From Bacteroidetes bacterium SW_9_63_38 (GTDB lineage: Bacteria > Bacteroidota > Rhodothermia > Rhodothermales > Salinibacteraceae), in NCBI GenBank assembly GCA_003022435.1, contig PXUA01000002.1, positions 1 to 64,000 of the forward strand: 64,000 nt of DNA. Direction: 5' to 3'. This document shows, one piece after another, positions 17,773 through 29,038 of the stretch. The position numbers and the translations under genes are program-made. Within the stretch, counting starts at the first letter, position 1. Each line of letters starts with the position of its first letter. Under the pieces are notes generated by a model. It was not told the DNA's origin and ran no database searches. It worked only from the letters and a program-made list of their open reading frames with translations.

Positions 17773-18441
17773 TCAGACCGACCGGCGGCTCAGCTTGTGC
17801 GCCTGTCGGGTCGGTTCCGGAATCTTGTAGCGGGGACTGCAGTCGAGCGTGAGCCGCACGGCGTCGTCCAGCGTACGGCGGTGGCCGACGCTCACGTAGA
17901 CGGGGTTTACGTCGGTCCGCGTCCGCAGAACAGTGCCGATGGGGTCGCCATCGTCCACCATCGGCACTCGACTTCCCTTCTCCGCGTCAAGCGCTCCGTC
18001 CGGCTCGCCCACCAGGATGGACTTGGCCACCCCGAGCGTCGGCCGGTCCAGCAGCACGCCGAGGTGACACGCAAAGCCGAACCGGCGCGGATGGGCGCGG
18101 CCATGGCTATCGGTCATCAACACATCGGGCGTCACGGACAGTTGCTCCAGCGCGGGGAGCACGGGCGGCGTCTCGCGGAAGCTAAGCAGTCCCGGCACGT
18201 ATGGAAACGGCACCTCGCACCGGCAAACGGCCTCGTCCACAACCGCCAGGTCCGGAAGCGAGAGGACAACCACCGCCGCCTGCGCCGTGTCGTCGCGGAT
18301 GCTCACGTCGATGCCCGCCACCGTCTCCGCATCTCCCTGTAGCGGCGTCTCCTCGACCTCGTCCACCAGCCGCCGCTGGATGGCTTTCGCCTCGTCGGTC
18401 GACACGTCCCACGCGTGCTCATGCTGAAGCGACAGTGCCAT
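17773..18441 (-). CDS. nfi: Endonuclease V
   Basis: Deoxyinosine 3'-endonuclease that nicks near deaminated bases in alternative excision repair. The 222 aa are typical. Diagnostic motifs are AGIDVSIRD (metal-binding Asp), PYVPGLLSFRETP with the base-wedge PYxP, DSHGRAHPRRFGFACHLGVLLDRPTLGVAKS, and SVGHRRTLDDAV. ATG at 18441. It stands alone, with repeat copy B directly upstream, so its promoter may overlap that repeat. Confidence 0.92.
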   Translation of the reverse strand: MALSLQHEHAWDVSTDEAKAIQRRLVDEVEETPLQGDAETVAGIDVSIRDDTAQAAVVVLSLPDLAVVDEAVCRCEVPFPYVPGLLSFRETPPVLPALEQLSVTPDVLMTDSHGRAHPRRFGFACHLGVLLDRPTLGVAKSILVGEPDGALDAEKGSRVPMVDDGDPIGTVLRTRTDVNPVYVSVGHRRTLDDAVRLTLDCSPRYKIPEPTRQAHKLSRRSV

Positions 18442-18454
18442 TGCTGAGTCTCTT

Positions 18455-18612
18455 AAGGCAATTGATCTTGCTCTATGATGATGAGCACAGGAAAGCGGTA
18501 GTGCACAGCGTCCGTGCTCCCAGCTTCCAGGCCTCCAGGCGCCCGTTCATTTCGGGCAATTGGGCTGATCAGCGGCGAGATTGTCTCCGGACATCTACCA
18601 ACATGCAACCGC
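18455..18612 (+). repeat. About 160-bp dispersed repeat, copy B
   Basis: Begins AAGGCAATTGATCTTGCTCT and runs to ACATGCAACC. It aligns with copy A (8250-8410) and with the shorter copy C (43774-43830). It contains a short period-7 run (CCAGCTT, CCAGGCC). Non-coding, upstream of endonuclease V. Confidence 0.65.
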
Positions 18613-18679
18613 CCTTCTGCTCGCCCTATTGAAGCGCCAACCCGCCCCGGAGATCCGTCCCCGATGGCCCATCGGCTCG

Positions 18680-18714
18680 GCAAAACGCCCAACGCCCAAC
18701 CCGCAACCCAGAAC
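18680..18714 (+). repeat. Period-7 tandem repeat ahead of tRNA-Val
   Basis: Heptads gcaaaac, gcccaac, gcccaac, ccgcaac, ccagaac. The same heptad type recurs before hrpB at 62473-62507. Confidence 0.65.
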
Positions 18715-18813
18715 GGTAAAAGTTTCAGTGAATCGAAGCAAACCGGAATCCTGATCGCATCGCGGGCATTGACACGTTATCCCAAACGGAGCACGGTCTC
18801 CGGCTCCGACACT

Positions 18814-18887
18814 GGGTCCATAGCTCAGTTGGTTAGAGCGCTACGTTGACATCGTAGAGGTCAGTGGTTCGAGTCCACTTGGACCCA
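18814..18887 (+). tRNA. tRNA-Val (GAC)
   Basis: A complete cloverleaf: acceptor GGGTCCA/TGGACCC, D-arm GCTC/GAGC, anticodon stem CTACG/CGTAG with loop TTGACAT (anticodon GAC, valine), T-arm AGTGG-TTCGAGT-CCACT, discriminator A. CCA is not encoded in full (ACG follows). A terminator hairpin lies 5 bp downstream. Confidence 0.97.
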
Positions 18888-18892
18888 CGGTC

Positions 18893-18936
18893 GCCGCACT
18901 CAGTACCGACAGCTGTCGGTACGAGGCGGCTTTTTT
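18893..18936 (+). terminator. tRNA-Val terminator carrying the CCGACAGCTGTCGG palindrome
   Basis: GCCGC (18893-18897) pairs with GCGGC (18926-18930), followed by TTTTTT. Nested inside is an 18-bp perfect palindrome TACCGACAGCTGTCGGTA (18904-18921), a copy of the repeat palindrome found in several genes here. Confidence 0.8.
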
Positions 18937-18987
18937 GTTGTTCGGCCCCGCGCGTGTGGTTGCGCTCACCCATCCTCCACGTTCCCC

Positions 18988-20964
<1,977 letters not shown>

Positions 20965-21030
20965 TTTGCCCGCCCACACATGCCTCTAATTCAGCTCCTC
21001 TTTACTGAAACCTCATAGGAGGCTTTGCGT

Positions 21031-21666
21031 GTGCACTGTATCCCTAGTCTGGACCGCCGGGGATTTTTACTACATTGCTCTTTTTCGTTCCGGTCCGACA
21101 ACCCCTCTGATTTCGAGTTCTCCACTCAACAACCCCCCTACACAGCTATCGCTGACGTCGATAAACTTCGTGTGAATGAAGAAATTCGTGCCGACGAGGT
21201 ACGGGTCGTGGAGCCGGATGGCGACCACGCTGTCGTCCCCGTCGAAGAAGCCCTCGACCGAGCCCGCGAGCACGACCTCGACCTCGTCGAGATTGCGCCG
21301 GACGCCGACCCGCCGGTCTGCAAGGTCCTCGACTACGGCAAGTACCGCTACGAGAAGCAAAAGGAGGAAAAGCGGCGCCGGAAAAAGTCGAAGTCCATGG
21401 AGATGAAGGAGCTTCGCTTCCGGCCCCGGACGGAAGAGCACGATTTCAACTTCAAGGCGGATCACGCCCGCGAATTTCTGGAGGACGGCAACAAGGTAAA
21501 GGCGTACGTGCAGTTCCGAGGGCGAGACATCGTCTACAAGGATCAGGGCATGGATCTTCTGCGCCGCCTCATCGAGCAGCTCCAGGACGTGGCTCGCATC
21601 GACCAGTCCCCCCAGATGGAAAACCGCCGGATGACAACCATCCTGGCTCCGCACAAGAATAAGTAG
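21031..21666 (+). CDS. infC: Translation initiation factor IF-3
   Basis: Binds the 30S subunit and controls start-codon choice and subunit splitting. The IF-3 core begins at [14 protein letters not shown] and includes [39 protein letters not shown] and [11 protein letters not shown] at the end. No ATG lies in a sensible place. I chose GTG 21031 because AGGAGG (21017-21022) sits 8 nt before it, one of the few good Shine-Dalgarno sites in the window; this adds about 40 residues before the core. Alternatives are TTG 21025, or an AUC-type start near 21147 as in other bacteria where IF-3 autoregulates through a rare start. Confidence 0.9.
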   Translation: MHCIPSLDRRGFLLHCSFSFRSDNPSDFEFSTQQPPYTAIADVDKLRVNEEIRADEVRVVEPDGDHAVVPVEEALDRAREHDLDLVEIAPDADPPVCKVLDYGKYRYEKQKEEKRRRKKSKSMEMKELRFRPRTEEHDFNFKADHAREFLEDGNKVKAYVQFRGRDIVYKDQGMDLLRRLIEQLQDVARIDQSPQMENRRMTTILAPHKNK

Positions 21667-21839
21667 GGGTGCGTGATGACGGTGGACGGAGATCACGAGT
21701 CCTTCCTCACGTATCACACGTCCCCGAACGTGCGTTCCCCGTGAAGGGGCGCCGTGGAGGAACGTCCCTCAGCATGTCTCATATCCGAGCATCCGGTTTG
21801 CTTGTCCTTTCGCACAACTCTGCCTCGGGGTGGTGTATT

Positions 21840-22037
21840 ATGCCTAAGATGAAATCACACAGCGGCGCGAAGAAGCGCTTTAAGGAGACCGCAAACGGCA
21901 AGATCATGCGGAAGAAGGCCAATAAGGCCCATCTTCTTACCAAGAAGAGCCCGAAACGCAAGCGCCAACTCCGCAAGAGCGTCGTCGTAGACCACAAGGC
22001 TGATCGGGACCGCATCAAGCGGATGCTGTCGACCTAG
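21840..22037 (+). CDS. rpmI: 50S ribosomal protein L35
   Basis: A 65-aa very basic protein, [21 protein letters not shown] and following, typical L35. ATG 21840. The 173 bp between infC and rpmI contains inverted CAC/GTG-rich short repeats but no gene. It lies between infC and rplT as in most bacteria. Confidence 0.97.
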   Translation: MPKMKSHSGAKKRFKETANGKIMRKKANKAHLLTKKSPKRKRQLRKSVVVDHKADRDRIKRMLST

Positions 22038-22086
22038 CTGTGAGGTCCCTCCGCCGATGGCCTGCGGGGTGTTTCCTGATTCTTTG

Positions 22087-22116
22087 CGGGCGGCAGGTTG
22101 AACGCCTGTCCGCCCG
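22087..22116 (+). promoter_or_regulatory. Strong hairpin between rpmI and rplT
   Basis: CGGGCGGCAGG (22087-22097) pairs with CCTG-T-CCGCCCG (22105-22116), an 11-bp stem with one bulged T and a 7-nt loop, followed by TTTG only. It could be a weak terminator, a processing site or a target of L20 autoregulation; L20 represses its own operon through RNA structures in other bacteria. Confidence 0.45.
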
Positions 22117-22166
22117 TTTGCTACGTTTCTTACTTCGAGCTCTTGAACTAAGACTGACGTTCCTCT

Positions 22167-22514
22167 ATGCCGCGCGCAACGAACAAGCCGGCCACCCGCC
22201 GTCGCCGCAAGAAAATTTTGAACAAGGCGAAGGGCTACTGGGGCCGTCGCAGCAAGGTGTACAAGGTGGCGAAGCACGCCGTTGAGAAGGGCCTGCAGTA
22301 CGCATACCGCGACCGTCGCCAGAAAAAGCGTCGGTTCCGTCGCCTGTGGATTACCCGTATCAACGCGGCCACCCGACAGCACGACGTGAGCTACTCCCAG
22401 TTCATGGGGCAGTATCGGAAGTCGGACCTCGACATGAACCGAAAGGTTCTGGCCGACCTCGCCGTCCACGACCCGGACGCGTTCGAGGAGATCGTTGACC
22501 ACGTGATGGCATAG
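22167..22514 (+). CDS. rplT: 50S ribosomal protein L20
   Basis: 115 aa; [35 protein letters not shown] and [13 protein letters not shown] are canonical L20. It acts in 50S assembly and in many bacteria as translational repressor of the infC-rpmI-rplT mRNA. ATG 22167. A terminator lies 180 bp downstream. Confidence 0.98.
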   Translation: MPRATNKPATRRRRKKILNKAKGYWGRRSKVYKVAKHAVEKGLQYAYRDRRQKKRRFRRLWITRINAATRQHDVSYSQFMGQYRKSDLDMNRKVLADLAVHDPDAFEEIVDHVMA

Positions 22515-22697
22515 TCGTGATGCGTGTCGTCACGCGCGATGCGTACTTCAGAGTCCTTCACGGCCCACGCCTCACAGCTCCCGCCGCTCCGGTCGTGCGC
22601 TGTCGTTCCGACCTCGCCCCCTCGGTTGCTATCCCCCTTCCTCTTCGTGGATCTGCAGGGACACTGACTGCTGTCGAACGACGTTGCTGGTGACTGC

Positions 22698-22734
22698 ATC
22701 CCGCCTCTTCCTCACGGGCTTGGCGGGATTTTTT
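22698..22734 (+). terminator. Rho-independent terminator after rplT
   Basis: ATCCCGCC (22698-22705) pairs with GGCGGGAT (22722-22729), then a run of T to 22734. It separates the ribosomal-protein unit from pheS. The rest of 22515-22909 shows a weak period-7 pattern near 22515-22549 and no gene. Confidence 0.8.
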
Positions 22735-22909
22735 GTTGGACCGCACAACGTTCTCGCGTTCAACGTCTACCGCTGGAACGTTCTTCGGGAGCTTTACTCA
22801 TGCAGGGCACTCCTCTTCTTCAGCATCCCGCTCTCCTCGAACGGGGACCGTACTGCAACACCCAGGGCCCACCCCCGTCGAACCCGCAATCCTCAACCCG
22901 TACTCCCTC

Positions 22910-23926
22910 ATGCCCGACGACATTGACGAGCTTCGCACCCAGATTGAAGCTGAATCGATCGAGAGCGCGGAGGAGGCTGAGGCCTTCCGCATCAAGTATC
23001 TCGGTCGCAACCAGGGGGCCATCCCGGATCTGTTCGACCAGATCGGGGAGCTGCCGCCCGAGGAGCGTCCGGAGTTCGGCAAACGCCTGAATGCGCTGAA
23101 GGAATTTGCGCAGGAGCGGCTCGACGAGGCCAAGGCGCGCCTGGAACGGGAAGAGCAGTCAGGCGGGGCCGACGTGGACCTCACCCTCCCGGGCCGCCGC
23201 GGCTTTCGGGGATCGACGCATCCGCTCACGCAGACCACGGAGGAGATCCTGCGCATCCTGCACGGGCTCGGCTTTTCAACCTACGAGGGCCCGGAAATTG
23301 AGACCGACTGGCACAACTTCTCGGCGCTCAACTTCCCCCCGGATCACCCGGCCCGCGACATGCAGGACACCTTTTTCCTGCAGGACGAAGACGACGCCTC
23401 TGCGGACGCACCAACGGTCCTCCGCACCCACACCTCCCCCGGCCAAATCCGGATTATGGAAGAGCAGGCGCCGCCGATTCGGGTGGCCGTTCCGGGCCGT
23501 GTGTACCGCAACGAGGCGATTTCGTACAAGTCCTTCTGCCTCTTCCATCAGGTGGAGCTGCTGTACGTGGACGAGGACGTGACGATGGCCCAGCTCAAAC
23601 AGGTGCTCTACAGCATCGCCCGCGCCCTCTTCGGCGACGACGTGACGCTGCGGTTCCGCCCCAGCTACTTCCCGTTCACGGAGCCGAGTGCCGAGGTCGA
23701 CGTGTGGTGGGCCGATGACGAGTCCGAGGACGGCGGACAGTGGATGGAAATCCTGGGCTGCGGCATGGTGCACCCCAATGTCTTCGATGCGGTGGGGGTG
23801 GATACGGAGCGGTACACCGGCTACGCCGTCGGAATGGGTGTGGAGCGCATGGCCATGCTTCGCCACGGCATCGACGACATCCGCGTCTTCTACGAGAACG
23901 ATGTCCGCTTCCTTGACCAGTTCTGA
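22910..23926 (+). CDS. pheS: Phenylalanyl-tRNA synthetase alpha subunit
   Basis: Catalytic subunit of the alpha2-beta2 enzyme charging tRNA-Phe. It has 338 aa with an N-terminal coiled coil (about 1-85). Motif-2-like region [12 protein letters not shown] is followed by [25 protein letters not shown] and [19 protein letters not shown]. Motif 3 is [25 protein letters not shown] 22910 gives [13 protein letters not shown]; longer readings to 22733 would pass through the terminator. pheT is not adjacent: 884 bp holding a repeat element and a four-helix-bundle gene separate them. Confidence 0.97.
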   Translation: MPDDIDELRTQIEAESIESAEEAEAFRIKYLGRNQGAIPDLFDQIGELPPEERPEFGKRLNALKEFAQERLDEAKARLEREEQSGGADVDLTLPGRRGFRGSTHPLTQTTEEILRILHGLGFSTYEGPEIETDWHNFSALNFPPDHPARDMQDTFFLQDEDDASADAPTVLRTHTSPGQIRIMEEQAPPIRVAVPGRVYRNEAISYKSFCLFHQVELLYVDEDVTMAQLKQVLYSIARALFGDDVTLRFRPSYFPFTEPSAEVDVWWADDESEDGGQWMEILGCGMVHPNVFDAVGVDTERYTGYAVGMGVERMAMLRHGIDDIRVFYENDVRFLDQF

Positions 23927-23928
23927 CA

Positions 23929-23956
23929 GTTGCGAGGTGCGAGTGCCGAATTGCGA
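23929..23956 (+). repeat. Period-7 tandem repeat after pheS
   Basis: Heptads gttgcga, ggtgcga, gtgccga, attgcga start 2 bp after the pheS stop. Confidence 0.65.
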
Positions 23957-24031
23957 ATGTACTGGCCCAGATAGGCAAACAATTTCCTCCGTGTGGGGAA
24001 GACCATGTTGTGCTGTCACAGAGATTGTGTT

Positions 24032-24313
24032 TACCGATACGTGAATAGGTTTCCACCGATCTGTGTGCCTTTTCGAGATTAATTACCGGACCGGATTTTC
24101 TGTGCCGTTCGTCTTCCGATCGGCCTTGAAGAGACGAGCGTAGCGACTCATGAAATAAATCGGCGTCTCGGAGAGCTGTGAGAGAGGGAATCTCAGATTC
24201 CCAGGATTCAGAATCTCCAGAAATCCAGGATTCCCAGGATCTAGAATCTCCAGCAATCTGGGATTCCCAAGCTATGGCGGAAAATGGCTTAAGCACTTTC
24301 TCACGGATCGGCA
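24032..24313 (+). repeat. TACCGATACGTGAAT inverted-end element between pheS and pheT
   Basis: Left end TACCGATACGTGAATAGG, right end TTTCTCACGGATCGGCA. It is related in inverse orientation to 31574-31885 at both ends and in the interior but lacks the MITE. Two 33-bp tandem units (24194-24226 and 24227-24259, beginning GATTCCCAGGAT) lie inside. No protein is encoded. Confidence 0.75.
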
Positions 24314-24363
24314 GAAACCCGCTCACGTCTCCGCAAGATGGAAATGCAATCCAAAAAGTGATG

Positions 24364-24711
24364 TTATCTGTTCTTCCGAGCTGTCTTTTTGGAGGCCACG
24401 ATCATCGATGCCAACTGATGCGCCTCATTTCGTAGTTCGGTCCCCGCATCGCTCGCCCCGATGTCGAGTTCATCGAGGAGTTCCAGCCAGAATTGGGATT
24501 CGTCGGCTTCCTCTTCAACCAAGGCCAACTTTGCAATGAAATCTTTTCGGGATCGCGCATGACAAGCCGCACGGTAGTTGGCGCCGACCGATGTAGCGGA
24601 CCGGAGCAACTGATCTCGAATGACCCGGCACTCTGCAGTGTCCGGGAGCGTCTTGCAAAAGTGAACCACGTTCAGAGCAAATCGCTTCGTTCGATCACGG
24701 AGGTCAGACAT
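24364..24711 (-). CDS. Four-helix-bundle protein of the 23S rRNA intervening-sequence family
   Basis: 115 aa. The pattern LRDRTKRFALNVVHFCKTLP, RDQLLRSATSVGANYRAACHARSRKDFIAKLALVEEEADESQFWLELL fits the small helical proteins first seen inside 23S rRNA intervening sequences. The function is unknown. It lies between pheS and pheT, opposite in strand and 51 bp from the repeat element, so the pair may have entered together and split the usual pheST unit. ATG 24711. Confidence 0.85.
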   Translation of the reverse strand: MSDLRDRTKRFALNVVHFCKTLPDTAECRVIRDQLLRSATSVGANYRAACHARSRKDFIAKLALVEEEADESQFWLELLDELDIGASDAGTELRNEAHQLASMIVASKKTARKNR

Positions 24712-24781
24712 GGGAACACGAGAAGAAAATGATGAGAACGAGGCCGTGTATTAGACACATGCAGCCCGCCGGTATAACGAC

Positions 24782-24809
24782 ATTCGCCACTCGAAACTCG
24801 AAATTCGAA
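24782..24809 (+). repeat. Period-7 tandem repeat before pheT
   Basis: Heptads attcgcc, actcgaa, actcgaa, attcgaa end one base before the pheT ATG. The sequence and its placement are almost the same as those before recN. Confidence 0.75.
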
Positions 24810-24810
24810 A

Positions 24811-27303
24811 ATGAAGCTGAGTTATCGCTGGTTGAGTCAGTACGTCGCCCCCAACTGGAGCCCGGAGGCCCTGGTCGAAGAGCTGACGATGGCCGGACTG
24901 GAAGTCGAAACGGTCACGCCCATCGGACAGTCTCTCGACGGCGTGGTCGTGGGACGCATCGAAGCGGTCCGTGAGCACCCGAACGCCGACCGGCTTGTGC
25001 TCTGCGACGTGGACCTCGGGGACGGCGCCCCGGTGCAGATTGCCTGCGGCGCGCCGAACGTGGAGGCGGGACAGAAGGCCTCTGTCGCGACCGTGGGCAC
25101 GACCCTGTCGCTCCCCAACTCCGACGACCCGGACGAGCGACAGGAAATTACCGTTGAGGCCCGCGAGATGCGCGGGGAAGCCTCGCGCGGCATGATCTGC
25201 GCCGAAGACGAGCTCGGCCTCTCCGACGACCACTCCGGCATCATGGTGCTAGACGAGGACGCCCCCGTGGGCCTCCCCCTCACGGAGTACCTGAGCGCCC
25301 ATGACATCGCGCCCGAAGACGCGGTGCTCGACATCGAACTGACCCCCAACCGCTCCGATGCCGCCAGCCACATCGGCGTGGCCCGCGACGTGGCCGCCCT
25401 GGCCGACGCGTCTGTGGAGCGGCCGGAGGTCTCGGTGCCGGAAGCCGGCGGTCCCGCGGCCGACGCGGTCACGGTCGACATTCAGGACGAGGAGGGCTGC
25501 CCGCGCTACGTGGCCATGCTCGTGAAGGATGTCGACGTGCAGCCGTCACCGCTCTGGCTCCGCCGGCGCCTCTCGGCCATCGGCCTGCAGCCGCGCAACC
25601 ACGTGGTGGATGTCACAAACTTCGTGCTCCACGAGTGCGGCCAGCCGCTCCACGCCTTTGACCGCGCCGAGATCGCCAACGACACGATCCGCGTCCGCCG
25701 TACCGACGGCGAAACCGACTTCACGACGCTCGACGACCAGACGCGCACGCTCCCGGACGACACGCTCCTCATCTGCGACGCCGAGCGCCCGGTGGCCGTC
25801 GCCGGCATCATGGGCGGGGCGAACTCGGAGGTGAGTGCCGACACGACCAACGTTGTCATCGAGAGCGCCTACTTCGATCCATCCTCAATCCGCCGGACGG
25901 CCAAGGCCCTCGACGTGCAGACCGACTCCTCCTACCGCTTCGAGCGCGGGGTGGACCGCGCCGGACAGGAGTGGGCCGCCGCCCGTGCCGCTGAGCTCAT
26001 CGCCACCCTCGGGGACGGCACGGTCGTCCCCGGCATGGTCGACGAGCATCCGACGCCCCCGTCCCCCCCCACCGTCACGCTGCGCCCGGACCGTCTGGAG
26101 CAGGTGCTCGGCATGGAGATCCCGACCGGCGAGGTGACACGCCTGCTCACCGCCATCGGGGTCGAGATTGACGCGCAGGATGACGGCCTCCACTGCACCG
26201 TCCCGACGTGGCGCCCGGACATCTCCATCGAGGAGGACCTGATTGAGGAAGTGGCGCGCCTGCACGGCTACGACCAGATTCCGGAGCCGGAGCGCGTGCC
26301 CGTGCCCAGCCGCACGCCCGAGCACCAGCCCGGGACTGTGCTGGAGCGCCAAACGCACGATCTGCTCCGCGGGCGCGGCTACCGCGAGATCTACACCAAC
26401 AGCATGCTGCGCACCGACCGCGCCGAGCGTTTCAACGTCCCCCCGGCGGGCAGCGACAAGGCCCCGGTCGTGGAGACGAAAAATCCGATCTCGGAAGAGA
26501 TGGCCGCCCTGCGGCCCCGCCTCCTCCCCGGCGCCCTCGACGTGATGCAGCACAACCGCAACCACGGCCAGGATGCCCTCCGCCTCTTTGAGTTCGGCCA
26601 CGTGTACCGCCGCGCCCAGGAGCACGAAGCCTCTATCGTCCCCGGCTATGCCGAACACCCGGCGCTCCTCCTCGCCGTAAGCGGCCCCCACGCCCCCACC
26701 GGCTGGGACACCGACCCGCGCGATGCGGACCTCTTCGACCTAAAAGGCCTCGTCGAAACCCTCCTGGACGACCTCCGTGTGCCTGAACTGAACCTTACGC
26801 CGCGCGACGTGTCTTCCTCAAACGGACGGGTGCCCATCACCCAGCACCAGATCGACGTAACGGTCGGCGAGACTGCGCTCGGCACCCTCGCACAGGTCAC
26901 CCCCGACGTGGCCGCGGACTTCGACCTCGACGACCACCCGGTCTTCGTGGCCGAGTTTCACTGGGAGCGCCTCGCCGCGGCCGCCGCCACGGACGGAGCC
27001 CGTACCTACACCCCGGTCAGCCGCTTCCCCGTCGTGGACCGCGACCTCGCCGTGCTCGTGCACGCCGAGCAGCCCGTCGGCCCCATGCAGAACACCATCC
27101 GCGAGACCGGGGCGCCCCTGCTCCGCCGCGTCGACGTGTTCGATGTCTACCAGGGCGAAGGCATCGAGGACGACGCCAAGAGCGTGGCCTTCACGCTCCG
27201 CTTCGGCGCCGACCGCACGCTGACCGACGACGAGGTCGACGCCCAAATCGACGCCATTACCGACGCCCTGGACCGCGAGCACAACGCTTCGCTTCGCCAG
27301 TGA
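24811..27303 (+). CDS. pheT: Phenylalanyl-tRNA synthetase beta subunit
   Basis: 830 aa, full length. An N-terminal tRNA-binding (EMAP/OB) domain (about 40-150) is followed by B3/B4 editing-type domains (RNHVVDVTNFVLHECGQPLHAFD), B5 domain, catalytic-like core (RDLLRGRGYREIYTNSM region) and C-terminal ferredoxin-like anticodon-binding domain (about 735-830). It acts with PheS. ATG 24811 follows directly on a period-7 repeat. No usual promoter element is obvious in the 99 bp upstream. Confidence 0.97.
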   Translation: MKLSYRWLSQYVAPNWSPEALVEELTMAGLEVETVTPIGQSLDGVVVGRIEAVREHPNADRLVLCDVDLGDGAPVQIACGAPNVEAGQKASVATVGTTLSLPNSDDPDERQEITVEAREMRGEASRGMICAEDELGLSDDHSGIMVLDEDAPVGLPLTEYLSAHDIAPEDAVLDIELTPNRSDAASHIGVARDVAALADASVERPEVSVPEAGGPAADAVTVDIQDEEGCPRYVAMLVKDVDVQPSPLWLRRRLSAIGLQPRNHVVDVTNFVLHECGQPLHAFDRAEIANDTIRVRRTDGETDFTTLDDQTRTLPDDTLLICDAERPVAVAGIMGGANSEVSADTTNVVIESAYFDPSSIRRTAKALDVQTDSSYRFERGVDRAGQEWAAARAAELIATLGDGTVVPGMVDEHPTPPSPPTVTLRPDRLEQVLGMEIPTGEVTRLLTAIGVEIDAQDDGLHCTVPTWRPDISIEEDLIEEVARLHGYDQIPEPERVPVPSRTPEHQPGTVLERQTHDLLRGRGYREIYTNSMLRTDRAERFNVPPAGSDKAPVVETKNPISEEMAALRPRLLPGALDVMQHNRNHGQDALRLFEFGHVYRRAQEHEASIVPGYAEHPALLLAVSGPHAPTGWDTDPRDADLFDLKGLVETLLDDLRVPELNLTPRDVSSSNGRVPITQHQIDVTVGETALGTLAQVTPDVAADFDLDDHPVFVAEFHWERLAAAAATDGARTYTPVSRFPVVDRDLAVLVHAEQPVGPMQNTIRETGAPLLRRVDVFDVYQGEGIEDDAKSVAFTLRFGADRTLTDDEVDAQIDAITDALDREHNASLRQ

Positions 27304-27313
27304 CATCTTTCCC

Positions 27314-28165
27314 ATGATCCAGCGCCGGACGCTCTTCCTTCTCGCGGCCGGTCTCGGCCTGCTGCTCCTGCTCAACGGCTGCGACAGCCAGTCGGCCAAC
27401 AATTCTTCGGCCGACAACCGGTTTTCCCTCACCGTCCAGGTGGAGGACGCCTCCGGGGCCCCAATCGAAGGCGCCCGCGCCGGCGTACGTCCCTGTTATC
27501 GGCTTGGCGAGGGGCTCGACTGCGGCCCTGGCCTCCGTCGTTCCACCCAACTCTCTGGGACCTCGGACGCGGAAGCGACCCGAACAGCCTCACAGCATCC
27601 AACGCGTTCGGACCCAGTGTTCAGGCCTCCGTACCCGAACCCGATGGTGACCCGAGCGACGTTTGAAGTCGCCGTCCCCAATCCGTCCCTCATCCGGTCC
27701 ACCCTCCATACCCTCGACGGCACAGTGGTGGACACGGTCGCAAATACGTCCGTTGAGCAGAATCGTCTATACCGATTTGGGCTCTCCCCCGACGGACTCT
27801 CCTCGGGGCTGTACGAGCAACGATCGCAGATCCGTGTTGATGGAACCGTGACCGCCCGGGATACGAATTACGTCGCGCTGCAACGAGAGGGCCCGAGCCG
27901 TCCGCCGTTCGGCCCGGCGGGAACGGCATCCCTCGGCGAAACGGGCCCCGACGACACCGTCATTACAAAGAACCGCGCTCATTTTCCGAACCCCTACGCC
28001 CTTCCGACAGTCAAGATTCGCGACGAAACCGGAGTGGCCCTGGGCACCCTGCAGGTGGCCGCCTCCGTCCAGTTTGTCGTTGAGAAAGATCTGCACGCGG
28101 AAGAGGTGGGCTTTCTCCGCGCCGTGAGGATAGACACGGATGCAGTGACGCTCACTCTCCCTTAG
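27314..28165 (+). CDS. Putative lipoprotein with FlgD/T9SS-like beta domain
   Basis: 283 aa. The N-terminus has a lipoprotein signal peptide (RRTLFLLAAGLGLLLLLNGC, lipobox Cys23), so it is predicted to be anchored to a membrane on the outer side. A middle segment (PPYPNPMVTRATFEVAVPNPS, then GTVVDTVAN and LSSGLYEQR) resembles the FlgD-like Ig fold common in sorting domains of this phylum, but here it is internal. A second PNPYALPTVKIRDETGVALGTL stretch is weakly similar. The function is unknown. It starts 10 bp after pheT and may be co-transcribed with it. Confidence 0.7.
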   Translation: MIQRRTLFLLAAGLGLLLLLNGCDSQSANNSSADNRFSLTVQVEDASGAPIEGARAGVRPCYRLGEGLDCGPGLRRSTQLSGTSDAEATRTASQHPTRSDPVFRPPYPNPMVTRATFEVAVPNPSLIRSTLHTLDGTVVDTVANTSVEQNRLYRFGLSPDGLSSGLYEQRSQIRVDGTVTARDTNYVALQREGPSRPPFGPAGTASLGETGPDDTVITKNRAHFPNPYALPTVKIRDETGVALGTLQVAASVQFVVEKDLHAEEVGFLRAVRIDTDAVTLTLP

Positions 28166-28268
28166 GCGCAACTCGCCCACCGGTCGCCCGTTTTTCCGTC
28201 GTCCACCGCCGGTCGCTCTCGTCCAGCGGACTGCGCCAATCCCCCCGCCCCGCCTCCTCCATGCCCTC

Positions 28269-28337
28269 ATGATCAAGCGCTGGATGTACCCCTACATTGT
28301 CATCGCAATCCTTGTGATCGTGATGTGGCTCTCGTGA
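28269..28337 (+). CDS. 22-aa single-pass membrane microprotein (predicted)
   Basis: ATG to TGA encodes 22 residues: a basic start (MIKRWMYPY) followed by an all-hydrophobic stretch IVIAILVIVMWLS. Codons are GC-biased except in the hydrophobic run. It lies 103 bp after the lipoprotein gene. An out-of-frame three-codon ORF (ATG at 28261) overlaps its start. Small membrane peptides of this shape are real in many bacteria, but one this short could be chance. Confidence 0.35.
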   Translation: MIKRWMYPYIVIAILVIVMWLS

Positions 28338-28582
28338 CCTCCCGTCTCGCGCTCTGTCCTGCCCTCTGTCCTGGGCTGATGTCAGAGAGCGTAGTGGGGA
28401 AGAAGTCCTCGTCTGGAAGTAGAAAATACCTTGACGGTCGCCTCGTGCCTTGAGTTGTCGGCGTCTATTGCCTATCGTACCTCAAGCATTACTTTAAAAG
28501 TATCGCTTGAGCCGCCTCGCACTTCCGAAATTCGGTCGCTGCGTGCCCGGCTTCTACCCGTGCACCCGTTCCGTTTCTCGTC

Positions 28583-28999
28583 ATGGCCGACGCGTCTACA
28601 CCGCTGCCGGGGTCGACCCCCGCCTCTCCGGTCCCTAACTCGGTTGTGGAGGCTGCGTCCCCCGCCGAGGAGCAGGACCCCGATCCTGTTCCGGAGCTGG
28701 ACCTTCCGGAGACCGTGCCCGATGTCCACCGGGACGTGGTCCGACGCCTCCACCGCAAGATCCAGGCGGCCGTCTCAACCATCGAGGCCCTCCGTACCGA
28801 AAACGAGCGGCTCCGGGAGCGAGTCGAGGAGCTTGAGGCTGAACCGGAGTTCCCGGACAATGAAACCGTCTTTGCTCTCGACGACGACCCCGAGGATGTG
28901 CGTGAGCAGATCACCCAGTTTATCAACACGATCGACACGTACCTGGAAACCACCGTCTCAACAGAAGCTGAGGCGGCTCCCGACGATCCGGACCTCTAA
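28583..28999 (+). CDS. Conserved-position coiled-coil protein upstream of zapA
   Basis: 138 aa, not a recognised family. A Pro/Glu-rich N-terminus is followed by a heptad coiled coil (about 47-90; VVRRLHRKIQAAVSTIEALR...ERLRERVEELEAE) and an acidic C-terminal part with a second amphipathic helix (VREQITQFINTIDTYLETT). It lies 39 bp before zapA, so the two are probably translated from one mRNA. By position and shape it may be a divisome coiled-coil partner; that is inference. Confidence 0.6.
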   Translation: MADASTPLPGSTPASPVPNSVVEAASPAEEQDPDPVPELDLPETVPDVHRDVVRRLHRKIQAAVSTIEALRTENERLRERVEELEAEPEFPDNETVFALDDDPEDVREQITQFINTIDTYLETTVSTEAEAAPDDPDL

Positions 29000-29038
29000 C
29001 CCTCACTTCTTCACCGGCCGGTCTCCCAATCTCTGCTC

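Noticed and set aside
24194-24259. CRISPR-like array
   Set aside because: Only two contiguous 33-bp units without spacers, and no cas genes anywhere in the window.
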